NCBI GenBank assembly: GCA_002371615.1
Contig: DFGA01000043.1
Span: 51,724-115,723 of the forward strand
Source of the DNA: Lachnospiraceae bacterium UBA3762
Lineage (GTDB): Bacteria; Bacillota; Clostridia; Lachnospirales; Lachnospiraceae
Direction of reading: 5' to 3'
DNA: 64,000 bases
Positions 52,426 to 60,873 of this stretch are shown here, piece after piece. Every line of letters begins with the position of its first letter. Position 1 is the stretch's first letter. The notes under the pieces were generated by a model. That model ran no database searches. It was given only the letters and a program-made list of their open reading frames with translations, and had not been told where the DNA came from. The position numbers and the translations under genes were made by a program.

Positions 52426-53673
52426 ATGGGGTTTGCAGAAGAGAGAATATTTATTATATGCGCACGGCCTTTCACTGGAGTGTCAGGGGGAGGTTCTGGT
52501 GTTAATTGTAGGCTATATCTAGCAAATAAAAAATATAAGAATCTGGGTCATACAATCCATATATTTCTAGATGCTATATTAGATGGTCAGGATGAGTTGT
52601 TGCCTGACCCACATATTTCCCAAAAAAGAAAATCTAAATTTTTTAACACTCTTAGGAAGCTTTCATTACCAAATGTTATTGTGTATGAGAAGAAATTAGT
52701 TGTTGCAAAAAAAATGATTAAAAGGGCTGATGAATGCTATCATTTCAAGCTTGAAGATATTTTTATATTTTGTGATACAGAGAGTGCATATGCATTCAGT
52801 TTATATGATACGCATAATCAGTACAGACATATTTCTATAGTATATCATCAACAAGGTAGCCTATACAACGAATGGAATGCGTACAATAGAGTTAATGCTT
52901 GTTGCTTTCATAAGTATCTTGACAATATTCAAATGAGAACATATCAAAAGTTCGATATTGTAGGATTTCCTTCATATGGCACCAAGGAGACATTATGTAA
53001 GAATGCTAAGAATCTCGGATTGTTGCTCGATTCAAAGAGGATGTATATTACTTATAATGGATTTGACCCACTTGAATTGAAGCAAAAAATAGTAAAAACT
53101 GGTGATGTAGAGGGAAAAGACAATTATTTAAAATTCATTACTGTCTCAGCCTTAAATTATGCAAAAGGAGTTGAAAGAATTCCTAGATTTATTTCGCAGA
53201 TTGTGAATAGTGGTATCGATATTCGATGGACACTAGTAGGAAACGGCGTTATGGCTGAAAAGCTGGAAGAGGAGATAGGAAGATATGATCTAAAAGGTAA
53301 GGTGGTATGGATTAAAGAATTTATAAGTCATGAACAATTGCTGTCAATATTGCAAGAAATGGATTATTTTGTTTGTTTTCACAGATGGTCAATATTTGAT
53401 TTTGCAATTATCGAAGCAATGGCTTATGGCGTGATACCTATTTTGACAAATGTAGGCGGTAACATGGAGATGGTGGAGAATGAGAGAAGTGGGTTTTTGA
53501 TTGATGATTTGGGGGATCCTGTCGAAATCAATAATCTGATAGAAATTATGAAAGACGAAAAAAAGCGAGAGGATATGAAGAACATATGTATGGAGAGACA
53601 AAACAATCTATTTAGTGAAAAAGCTTTTCTTGATGGCTATAAAGCATTAGTAGATGCATTGAAAGCAGTTTAG
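52426..53673 (+). CDS. Family 4 glycosyltransferase
   Basis: A 415-residue GT-B enzyme. The C-terminal half shows FITVSALNYAKGVERIP, WTLVGNGVMAEKLEEEI, FISHEQLLSILQEMDYFVC and FAIIEAMAYGVIPILTNVGGNMEMV, the typical GT4 donor site with the conserved Glu in F-x-I-I-E-A. The N-terminal half begins with a short ARPFTGVSGGGSG acceptor loop. It starts three bases behind the polymerase gene and is strongly AT-rich. Confidence 0.9.
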   Translation: MGFAEERIFIICARPFTGVSGGGSGVNCRLYLANKKYKNLGHTIHIFLDAILDGQDELLPDPHISQKRKSKFFNTLRKLSLPNVIVYEKKLVVAKKMIKRADECYHFKLEDIFIFCDTESAYAFSLYDTHNQYRHISIVYHQQGSLYNEWNAYNRVNACCFHKYLDNIQMRTYQKFDIVGFPSYGTKETLCKNAKNLGLLLDSKRMYITYNGFDPLELKQKIVKTGDVEGKDNYLKFITVSALNYAKGVERIPRFISQIVNSGIDIRWTLVGNGVMAEKLEEEIGRYDLKGKVVWIKEFISHEQLLSILQEMDYFVCFHRWSIFDFAIIEAMAYGVIPILTNVGGNMEMVENERSGFLIDDLGDPVEINNLIEIMKDEKKREDMKNICMERQNNLFSEKAFLDGYKALVDALKAV

Positions 53674-53761
53674 GCTTGAAAGCGGATAGTGTATCTTTTA
53701 GGAAATCTTAATGATTGTAAGGGGCTTCTAAACTCTGACTGTTGTCCCTTGAAAACATAAT

Positions 53762-54880
53762 ATGGAGAGGTGTGAAAGAAACTCAAACATAGAAGTGATA
53801 AAGCTTGTGGCGATATTGATGATAATCATATCTCACTCAGTCCCATATGTGGACAACTACTCGCATCCTTATCTTATTGACTTACGGTATTCAAGTGAAT
53901 CAGTTCAGCAAGTGGTGATGATAATGCTGCGAAACTTGGGACAAATTGGAAATCTGATTTTCATGATCAGTTCATTTTGGTTTCTTCAAAATTCAAAGAG
54001 AGTAAATATAAGCAAGGTCATCAATATCATCCTCGATACCATAGTAGTATCTGCTTTTTACATCCTCGTGGCTAGGATCCTTGGCATTCAGATTGATCCT
54101 TGGGATTTCAGAATGATGAAGCATCCAATATCTCTGGCAGCTTGGTGGTTTGTAACTTGCTATCTTATAGTCTATATCGTGCATCCTGCATTAAATCAGG
54201 CTTTCCAGATTCTATCAGGTAAAGTGATGAACTTATCAATCGTGATAGCTGTGTATGCTATTTCAATCCACACATTGTGGTGGCGATCAAGTTTCTATTA
54301 TAGTTCACTTATTGGGCTTATCTATATTTACTTCATCGTTAGCGTTACACACTATGCGGTTAAGAGAATAAGGGAGTCATGTGATACAAATACGTTAAGG
54401 AAGTACAAGAGAACAGTATCATGGCTTGTTCCATTTGGAATCTTTTTACATATCGCTTTTTTAACTCTCTTTAATTATGTAGGTCTACACTTTGAGAGAC
54501 TGGGAAATGATATGTTGAGGTTCAATATTATCATCAACCCTATTTTTATCATAGTTGCGATGTCGGTATTTCTGATAGTTCTGTTCAGAGAGCCAAGACG
54601 AATTAGAGTTATCAATTATTTACCATCGCTATCTTTGCTCATCTATCTTTTCCATAACAGTATTTTAATTTATAAATACATTGTCCCGGATATTTATTTT
54701 AAATGGGTATTTGAGCATATAAACGGAGATATTCTTCTACCATTAGTCTTTTTATTAGCGTTCCTGCTCCTTGTCTGGGGATTGCTATTAAGCCTGATAT
54801 ATGACAAGAGTTTAAGGAGAATAACTGTTGGGGTTTCTAACAGGGTAGGTACAGTCATAGAGCGATGGGTTTATTCGTAA
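53762..54880 (+). CDS. Acyltransferase 3 family membrane protein
   Basis: A 372-residue protein with about ten helices. The N-terminal RNSNIEVIKLVAILMIIISHSVPY carries the conserved His of acyltransferase 3, and a central FYSSLIGLIYIYF core follows. Such enzymes O-acetylate or O-acylate exported polysaccharide. Base composition is less AT-rich than in the preceding gene. Confidence 0.88.
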   Translation: MERCERNSNIEVIKLVAILMIIISHSVPYVDNYSHPYLIDLRYSSESVQQVVMIMLRNLGQIGNLIFMISSFWFLQNSKRVNISKVINIILDTIVVSAFYILVARILGIQIDPWDFRMMKHPISLAAWWFVTCYLIVYIVHPALNQAFQILSGKVMNLSIVIAVYAISIHTLWWRSSFYYSSLIGLIYIYFIVSVTHYAVKRIRESCDTNTLRKYKRTVSWLVPFGIFLHIAFLTLFNYVGLHFERLGNDMLRFNIIINPIFIIVAMSVFLIVLFREPRRIRVINYLPSLSLLIYLFHNSILIYKYIVPDIYFKWVFEHINGDILLPLVFLLAFLLLVWGLLLSLIYDKSLRRITVGVSNRVGTVIERWVYS

Positions 54881-54906
54881 AGCCTGTGTTATGAGAAGGT
54901 GATGAT

Positions 54907-56346
54907 TTGAAAGGAAAATCCCTCGCAAAAAACTCTTTTTATAATGTACTGTACCGGCTACTGAATATTGTATTCCCACTCGTAACATCCATATACATAG
55001 CGCGAATCTTAAAGGCTGAGAGCATAGGACTTGTGGCCGCTGCACAGAATAATGCTAAGTATTTTGCAATGGTTGCGGCCCTTGGGATACCTACTTATGG
55101 GGTCAAGCTGATAGCTCAGTATAAGGTTAAGAGCCAAGAGTCTTCGAAAGCCTTTTCGGAGCTTTTCGTTATTAATGGAGTCCTAAGCATTGCTTGCTCC
55201 ATAGCCTATGTAGCTTTTGTCCTGCTGATTCCGTATTTCAGAGCGCAGAAAACCTTATACTTTATCGTAGGTCTTGTGATACTCTTCAACATTTTCAATG
55301 TTGATTGGTTCTACCAAGGGATACAGGAATATGGCTATATAACCATTCGGAGTTTCATCGTAAAAATTCTGTCTCTCGCTGGAATTATCTTGTTTGTACA
55401 CAGCGGGAAGGACTTCTATGCATATGCCATCGTAAGCACTCTTGCGCTGGTGGGAAATTATGTATTTAATGTTTTCCGGCTTAAGAGGTATATAGTTCCA
55501 GTAGTTAAAGGGCTTGAATTTGAGGAGCATCTGAGCCATATACTGACTCTTTTTGCATCGAGCGTGGCGGTTGAAGTATATGTTTTAGCGGATACCACGA
55601 TGCTTGATCTGATGTGCAATTCAACAGTAGTCGGATATTACACGATGTCGATGAGGGCAGTTGCGGTAATACGGACTATGGCTGTAGCTATTTCGGCTGT
55701 ATTCCTTCCGCAGATGAGCTACCTGTATTTTAGTGGACGTAAGGAGGAATTTCTAACTCTCGTAAATAAGGGAATTCATATATTGGGTGCTGTGTCTATA
55801 CCGGTTGCTATAGGATTCTGCATAGTTGCAGATGACGCTATCGTATTGGTTTTTGGCGACGAATTCAAGAATTCTGTTTTGACAGCCCGCATACTGTCGT
55901 TATCCATTATTACTGTCGCCTACAATAATTTTATAGGCTTACAAATACTTGTCACGCTTGGCAAGGAGAAGATAACCACAATCTCTACAATATGCGGTGC
56001 CATCACAAATGTGATTATGAATTTCTTTTTGATAAGGTCATTCCAGCATAATGGAGCGGCTGTTGCATCCGCTACAACGGAATGCGTAGTCACCATGGTT
56101 CAGATAGTTCTGTCTGCCAAGTATATAAGAATTTCATATAAGCTGAAAAGCATCATAATTTCCTGCTTGGCAATGTCTGTGGGAGTCATTGCAACGAGGA
56201 TGCTTATTACAGGTTTGGCAGTTCTTAGGGTTATTGCGTCTGTGATTATAGGTGGAACTGTCTATGTGGTGGCAATGTACATAATGAAAGATGAATTCAT
56301 GATACTGATATTTGACAAAGCTAAAAGTGTTATAGGTAGAAAATAA
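54907..56346 (+). CDS. Wzx-type polysaccharide flippase
   Basis: A 479-residue membrane protein with about fourteen helices of the MOP/PST superfamily. The N-terminal NSFYNVLYRLLNIVFPLVTSIYIARIL with GIPTYGVKLIAQ is typical. It moves lipid-linked repeat units across the membrane for the Wzy-like polymerase. It starts with TTG behind a GAGAAGG site. Confidence 0.92.
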   Translation: MKGKSLAKNSFYNVLYRLLNIVFPLVTSIYIARILKAESIGLVAAAQNNAKYFAMVAALGIPTYGVKLIAQYKVKSQESSKAFSELFVINGVLSIACSIAYVAFVLLIPYFRAQKTLYFIVGLVILFNIFNVDWFYQGIQEYGYITIRSFIVKILSLAGIILFVHSGKDFYAYAIVSTLALVGNYVFNVFRLKRYIVPVVKGLEFEEHLSHILTLFASSVAVEVYVLADTTMLDLMCNSTVVGYYTMSMRAVAVIRTMAVAISAVFLPQMSYLYFSGRKEEFLTLVNKGIHILGAVSIPVAIGFCIVADDAIVLVFGDEFKNSVLTARILSLSIITVAYNNFIGLQILVTLGKEKITTISTICGAITNVIMNFFLIRSFQHNGAAVASATTECVVTMVQIVLSAKYIRISYKLKSIIISCLAMSVGVIATRMLITGLAVLRVIASVIIGGTVYVVAMYIMKDEFMILIFDKAKSVIGRK

Positions 56347-56368
56347 AGTGTATTTTGGAGGATAGGAG

Positions 56369-57179
56369 ATGCCGCATTTTGGGGAAAAAAAACAGAATTA
56401 AAACAGGGATGACAAATTTCCTCTATAAACGAGGAATAGACTTTATGGTCAATAGAATTCCCGTGAAGGTGAACAACGATGGCAAAACACTTATCAATCT
56501 TGGATCCGGTGATTGGGAATGTGACGGGTGGACGAACCTTGACTATTCATCTAAATGGTATTCTAAGGTCCAAAAGCGGCATAGATTTGTGGAGTATGAT
56601 ATCAGGCACGATAAAATCCCTTATGAGGATGATTCGGTTGACTGCATCTATTGCTCTCACGTCATTGAACACATAGAAAATGGCTATGATGAAAAGATGC
56701 TGGAAGAATGCTACCGAATTCTCAAAATGGGGGGAGTATTGCGCATAGCCTGTCCTGATGCGGAATTTCTGTGGCAAATGGCAAAATATGGCAAGGACTG
56801 GTGGTGTTGGAGAAAACGATGGTGCATTCAATTCGGAGTTGACTATAAGGATCTTAGACCGGTAGATTTGCTTGTAAGAGAGGTGGCCACTCCCAGAATG
56901 AAGAATTTCGGGTATTTATATGGGACGGAAAAAGGATACAAGGATTACATCGATGAATTCGAGAGACTGAGATGCGAAGACTTTTTAGGCTTCATTACAA
57001 GTGGGCTGGAGTTCAATGTTGATCATGTAGGTGACCACATTAATTACTGGACATTTGAGAAACTGAGCGGAAGTCTTCAGAAAGCTGGATTTAAGACAAT
57101 AATAAGATCTCGTTATGCGGGAAGTATAAGCCCTTATATGAAGTCAAGGGCTTATTTTGATATAACTGGCCGGGGATGA
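56369..57179 (+). CDS. SAM-dependent methyltransferase, A8 tract shifts the apparent start
   Basis: A class I methyltransferase of about 270 residues: INLGSGDWECDGWTNLDYS is motif I, then IPYEDDSVDCIYCSHVIEHI and LEECYRILKMGGVLRIACPD. The best start by ribosome site (GGAGG seven bases before) is ATG 56369, but that frame runs into a run of eight A (56385-56392) and stops at 56399-56401. With seven A it would join the long frame exactly. In the sequence as given, the long frame must start at TTG 56379 or ATG 56409. The gene may thus be phase variable or expressed by slippage. Confidence 0.8.
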
Positions 57180-57231
57180 GTTTATATGTAGAAGCAATAA
57201 AGGATTAACGAAGAGGAGTAAAAACAGTTTA

Positions 57232-58113
57232 ATGAACCAACCAACTTACAACCCCCCTTTCGTGATTGCTGAGGCTGGATGCAATCACATGGGACAAATG
57301 GAGATCGCCAAGGATCTCATCGAAACAGCCGCGCATTTCTGCAAAGCAGATGCGATTAAGTTTCAAAAGCGTTGTCCGAAGGAACTTCTGACGCCGGAGC
57401 AGTACAATGCTCCGCATCCAAATCCGGCGAATTCGTATGGAAGCACCTATGGAGAGCATAGAGAATTCTTAGAGTTCGACTTGGATCAACACCGACAACT
57501 AAAAAAGTGGTGCGAAGAGGCAGGAATTATATATTCGACATCCGTTTGGGATTTAACGAGTGCAAAAGAAATAGCATCGTTGAATCCCATTTTTATTAAG
57601 ATTCCATCTGCCTGTAATACACACTATGAAATGCTTCAATGGCTGTGCGACAATTACGAGGGAGAAATTCAGCTTTCCTTTGGAATGACGAGTCATGAAG
57701 AAGAGGAGGAGATAGTAAAGCTCTTTGAGAAGAATGGGCGTGCTAAGGATCTGATTCTCTACAACTGTACATCTGGATATCCGGTGCCTTTCAAGGATGT
57801 ATGTCTGTTAGAGATTAATCGGATGAGAGAGGCTTATGAAGATCGGGTTAAAGCTATCGGCTTTTCTGGACATCACCTGGGCATAGCAATTGATGTTGCA
57901 GCTTACACATTAGGAGCAAGTTATATAGAGCGGCACTACACGTTGGATCGTACATGGAAAGGTACTGATCACGCAGCTTCTTTAGAGCCAGATGGGGTAA
58001 GAAAGCTTGTGCGGAATCTAAATTCAGTGCATAGTGCACTGACGAGCAAATTAGAGGAAATTCTACCTATAGAGCAGATTCAAAGAGACAAGCTTAAATA
58101 TAGACAACTGTAA
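57232..58113 (+). CDS. NeuB-family (sialic/nonulosonic acid) synthase, no SAF domain
   Basis: A 293-residue TIM-barrel protein of the NeuB family, which condenses phosphoenolpyruvate with an amino sugar to make a nonulosonic acid. IAEAGCNHMGQMEIAKDLI, AIKFQKRCPKEL, IKIPSACNTHYEML and GFSGHHLGIAIDVAAYTLGASYIERHYTLDRTWKGTDHAASL show the barrel and the metal ligands. Typical NeuB proteins have about 340-350 residues with a C-terminal SAF/antifreeze-like domain; this ends after the barrel. No neuA or neuC homologue is in the window. GAGGAG precedes the ATG. Confidence 0.85.
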   Translation: MNQPTYNPPFVIAEAGCNHMGQMEIAKDLIETAAHFCKADAIKFQKRCPKELLTPEQYNAPHPNPANSYGSTYGEHREFLEFDLDQHRQLKKWCEEAGIIYSTSVWDLTSAKEIASLNPIFIKIPSACNTHYEMLQWLCDNYEGEIQLSFGMTSHEEEEEIVKLFEKNGRAKDLILYNCTSGYPVPFKDVCLLEINRMREAYEDRVKAIGFSGHHLGIAIDVAAYTLGASYIERHYTLDRTWKGTDHAASLEPDGVRKLVRNLNSVHSALTSKLEEILPIEQIQRDKLKYRQL

Positions 58114-58115
58114 GG

Positions 58116-58277
58116 CTCTTCGGTATTGTTGATTTAGATCTGAACAGGGAAAAAGCAGTCACAGATATTATTTACTTGCTATATGAGAAATTACCAGACT
58201 ATCTTCTTGATAGCAAAGAACTGAACAGGCTTGCAGAGGGAAATCTTTTCTCCAATTATGCTGAGGACTATTATTAG
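58116..58277 (+). pseudogene. Open fragment without start codon behind the NeuB gene
   Basis: A stop-free frame of 53 codons begins two bases behind the NeuB stop and reads LFGIVDLDLNREKAVTDIIYLLYEKL ... NLFSNYAEDYY before a TAG. It has protein-like composition but no ATG or GTG start near a ribosome site. It is probably the 3' remnant of a deleted gene at the edge of the polymer locus; the family is not recognised. Confidence 0.35.
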
Positions 58278-58286
58278 CACCGGTAG

Positions 58287-59144
58287 ATGATAGGTAAATC
58301 TATGAGTAATTCGATTGAATCATTGTATGAAAAACGAATAGTTGCATTTATTGATATTCTTGGTTTTGAAGCACTTATCAAGGATTCGGAGAATAACAGG
58401 AACAATCAAAAGAAAGTGAACACTGCGTTAGATATTGTATACAGTATAAAGGAGTATTTTGCTGATGATGAATATGGCACTATCACGGGAATGAAAGTGA
58501 TGACGTTCTCCGATTCGATTGTGATATCACTCCCCTTAGATAAAAAGGACGCTCTGTTCTTGATGCTCATTCACGTAATTCGACTGCAACTTAAACTTGG
58601 ATTCGTTGGAGTTGTTGTTAGAGGAGGTATTGCCATAGGAGATTTATACCATGATAATAAAAAAGTATTTGGTCCTGCTTTAATTGAGGCTTATAAACTT
58701 GAGAGTCAGATCGCTATATATCCTCGTGTCATTATTAAAGAGAACACACTAAAACAAGGCATTGAGAAAACAATTGATAAAGGTTTGTATGGGCATTTAT
58801 ATGATAAGGCAGATATTTTAGGGTTAATTATGATTGATGACATTGAATCGGAGAATCAATATGTATATTCCCTTGACTTTCTGAGATTTATTTGTGGCAT
58901 TTGTGATACTGAAACAGAAGAAAAACTATGGAAATATGAATTCAGAAAATTCATAGTCTTGAATTTGAATCGTTACAGCATCTCTAATACCAAGAGTGAA
59001 TTGTTGACAGCAAGAGAGAAACGAATCCGTAGAAGGAAATTTGATAAATATAGATGGTTGTTAAAATATTGGAATCAAGTTCAACAAGAAAATGCGGACG
59101 AGTTCGAAAGATTCAAAATCAACAAAAGATACCCGTATAAATAG
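58287..59144 (+). CDS. Class III nucleotidyl-cyclase-like protein (Pycsar-type candidate)
   Basis: A 285-residue protein. KRIVAFIDILGFEALI has the first metal-binding Asp in the F-x-D-I-x-G-F form of class III cyclases. MTFSDSIVISLP would supply the second Asp, VVVRGGIAIGDLYH matches the R-x-G-I-x-x-G strand, and VFGPALIEAYKLES the G-x-x-(V/L)-N-x-A-x-x-L-E helix. Class III-like cyclases of this divergent kind include PycC of Pycsar phage defence, which makes cCMP or cUMP. The C-terminal 90 residues are basic and helical. Starts at 58287 or 58302 are both possible. The stop abuts a transposase remnant. Confidence 0.65.
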   Translation: MIGKSMSNSIESLYEKRIVAFIDILGFEALIKDSENNRNNQKKVNTALDIVYSIKEYFADDEYGTITGMKVMTFSDSIVISLPLDKKDALFLMLIHVIRLQLKLGFVGVVVRGGIAIGDLYHDNKKVFGPALIEAYKLESQIAIYPRVIIKENTLKQGIEKTIDKGLYGHLYDKADILGLIMIDDIESENQYVYSLDFLRFICGICDTETEEKLWKYEFRKFIVLNLNRYSISNTKSELLTAREKRIRRRKFDKYRWLLKYWNQVQQENADEFERFKINKRYPYK

Positions 59145-59302
59145 TATGGACAGTTAATCACGGAAAACTAATTGGTAAGGAGGAACTTCAGAGGATTGAT
59201 GAGAACCCGAACTATATGACAGTGCCTGCGGCACTTCGGGAACTTGAGAAGATAGAAATGATACGTGATCATGATCATATATACCGTGAAACGGCGCATT
59301 GA
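59144..59302 (+). pseudogene. Insertion-sequence transposase C-terminal remnant
   Basis: A stop-free frame of 52 codons, including HGKLIGKEELQRIDENPNYMTVPAALRELEKIEM and ending IYRETAH, resembles the C-terminal part of IS4-superfamily (IS1634-like) transposases. It has no start and ends in TGA before the usual length. I regard the family call as tentative; the remnant status is clear from the missing body. Confidence 0.45.
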
Positions 59303-59552
59303 GCGCGGAGAAACCAGCGAGTTGATTTCGGCGATTTTGCCTATCCGATCGCGTAACTGTGGCAGAGACGGCGGGATTCTATCGGCGTAACGACAAGCTT
59401 TCCGCGGGTTTATCTTATAAGAGGAATGTTCCTCTTGTGAGATATCCCTTACCCGTATCAGAGTAAACGACTGAAAAGGGTAAAGAGTAAGTTTAAGATA
59501 GAATCTAATGAAGCGCTCGGCGATTTCAAGAGCCTATTGCTTTTTAGGCGTT
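59303..59552. other. Non-coding stretch with a 34-base dyad
   Basis: No gene is visible. The main structure is an inverted repeat at 59411-59444: AAGAGGAA and TTCCTCTT are perfect arms around TG, extended by TATCT/AGATA with two G-T pairs between. The following CCCTTACCC (59446-59454) can pair loosely with GGGTAAAG near 59479. It is probably debris of a mobile element or an operator. Confidence 0.4.
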
Positions 59553-59641
59553 ATGAATATTATGCATATATTTAATTTCATTATTGCTTTACTGGTGGCA
59601 GTCCTAGAGCTCTATTTGCTTTACCGACGTGTATATAAAAA

Positions 59642-60349
59642 ATGGTCCAGTTGGGGAAAATTTATGATCATCCTGAATGGGAATATGATAAGTGTGTAAT
59701 GAACTTACTTCATTTTCGGGAGATTTCCACATATACAATCGTAACTATGGGTATATTAGCAATTGGATTTGTAGGTTTGTATGTCCTATCGATTATCCCC
59801 ATGCAATCTGTTATAGTTGATACTGGTATACATATTCCGTTTATTCTCGATATAATGGGAATGTTGATTAAACATATATCGTCATTGATAGTTAAGGATT
59901 ACAAAATCGAAGGAAGAAATATCACCTTGATTTGCTCATTAGTATTAACCTGTTCAGTCGGCGTTTTAGACTGGAAATTGTGCCTTCTTATTCTTGCGGT
60001 AATAATGGGCAAGTTCATCTGGATTGATTTTGTATTTGAATTTGAAGAAATCAGAGATGAGATTAGAAAAATTGTAACTATGATTCGTCATGATATAGGT
60101 GTTGAATACATGGCTTTTCACCTCTCAATGTGGTTTTTGGGTCTTTTTATTGGATTTATAATTATGTATCTTTCGTTCATGAAAAGTGCCCCAGCATATA
60201 TGATATTTGTATACGTGTTATCTCTTATTTCAGTAGCCATATCTAATTCATCTCAGTCTAATGTGGATAATTTATTTTTCAATAATGAAGAAGTAAAAAA
60301 GACATTGAAAAGGATAAAAGATAAGCATTCTTATGAGTTAGAATGTTAA
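59642..60349 (+). CDS. Multi-pass membrane protein downstream of the cyclase-like gene
   Basis: A 235-residue protein with about five to six hydrophobic helices (near 30-50, 60-85, 98-118, 160-185 and 190-208) and a charged tail. No family is recognised. An overlapping frame starting at ATG 59553 encodes a further helix (IFNFIIALLVAVLELYLLY) and would join this one after a single-base shift in the GGGGAAAATTT tract (59654-59664), giving WGKIYDHPEWEYDK. The true gene may thus begin at 59553. As the next gene behind the cyclase-like protein, it is a candidate membrane effector. Confidence 0.55.
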   Translation: MVQLGKIYDHPEWEYDKCVMNLLHFREISTYTIVTMGILAIGFVGLYVLSIIPMQSVIVDTGIHIPFILDIMGMLIKHISSLIVKDYKIEGRNITLICSLVLTCSVGVLDWKLCLLILAVIMGKFIWIDFVFEFEEIRDEIRKIVTMIRHDIGVEYMAFHLSMWFLGLFIGFIIMYLSFMKSAPAYMIFVYVLSLISVAISNSSQSNVDNLFFNNEEVKKTLKRIKDKHSYELEC

Positions 60350-60478
60350 CTTCCTAACGGGATTGACACTTAACAACGAGAGGCGATTTCTGACACAATA
60401 CAGCTCTTTGTAAACCGCGTAAAAACCGAAAGCCGTGCATGTGTTCGGAAGTAGTTACCTGTATGCGATGTTTTTAAA
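60350..60478. other. Intergenic stretch without recognisable gene
   Basis: The 130 bases between the membrane protein gene and the DUF1016 remnant hold no open frame with protein-like features and no clear promoter or terminator. Confidence 0.4.
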
Positions 60479-60826
60479 GTGGGGTGTGATATCTTCTTCC
60501 CCAGATGGATCGGTGCTGTGAGAGTGATCAGGACAGCGATTTTACAGAGCCAGTATGCGGCAGCAAAATCCGTGAATGGAAAGCAGCTTATGCTTTACTT
60601 TGGAATTGACCAGTATGTGGATCCGCTGTTTTTTAATCGGAAGCTGAACTACCTGGTGGCGGTGGAGCTTAAGACCGGCAAGTTTAAGACCTCGTACTTG
60701 GGCGAGCTGCAAGGTAAGGGCGAGTTGTATAATCTTCCGTTCAATATGAACACAGTCCATCCTTTTCTGAAATTCAAGGATGTCTTATATTCACTTAATT
60801 CCTACAGTAAATTTACCCAATCTTAA
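60479..60826 (+). pseudogene. DUF1016 (YhcG-type) nuclease pseudogene with internal deletion and glf insert
   Basis: The open frame begins like the DUF1016 N-terminal domain (AILQSQYAAAKSVNGKQLMLYFGI) and jumps straight to the C-terminal PD-(D/E)XK nuclease core (DPLFFNRKLNYLVAVELKTGKFK). About 200 residues between them are missing. After YLGELQ the frame runs into a piece identical to glf (60715-60754), in the glf reading frame (GELYNLPFNMNT), then ends in unrelated sequence. Intact DUF1016 proteins have about 330-360 residues. The fusion is a deletion product with no expected activity. Confidence 0.75.
60715..60754 (+). repeat. Exact 40-bp copy of an internal glf segment
   Basis: The 40 bases from TAAGGGCGAGTTG to ATGAACACA are identical to 47402-47441 inside glf, 13 kb away. 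Sequence outside the block does not match. GGGCGAG occurs both just before the junction (in the DUF1016 part) and inside the block, so recombination at short homology is a likely cause. Confidence 0.9.
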
Positions 60827-60873
60827 CGTACAAAATGTTTGACATCGCTGACATTTCATACTATAACACATGT

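Noticed and set aside
59303..59500. Group II intron or structured ribozyme remnant
   Set aside because: No domain V-like hairpin or GUGCG start could be found, and no reverse transcriptase gene is near.
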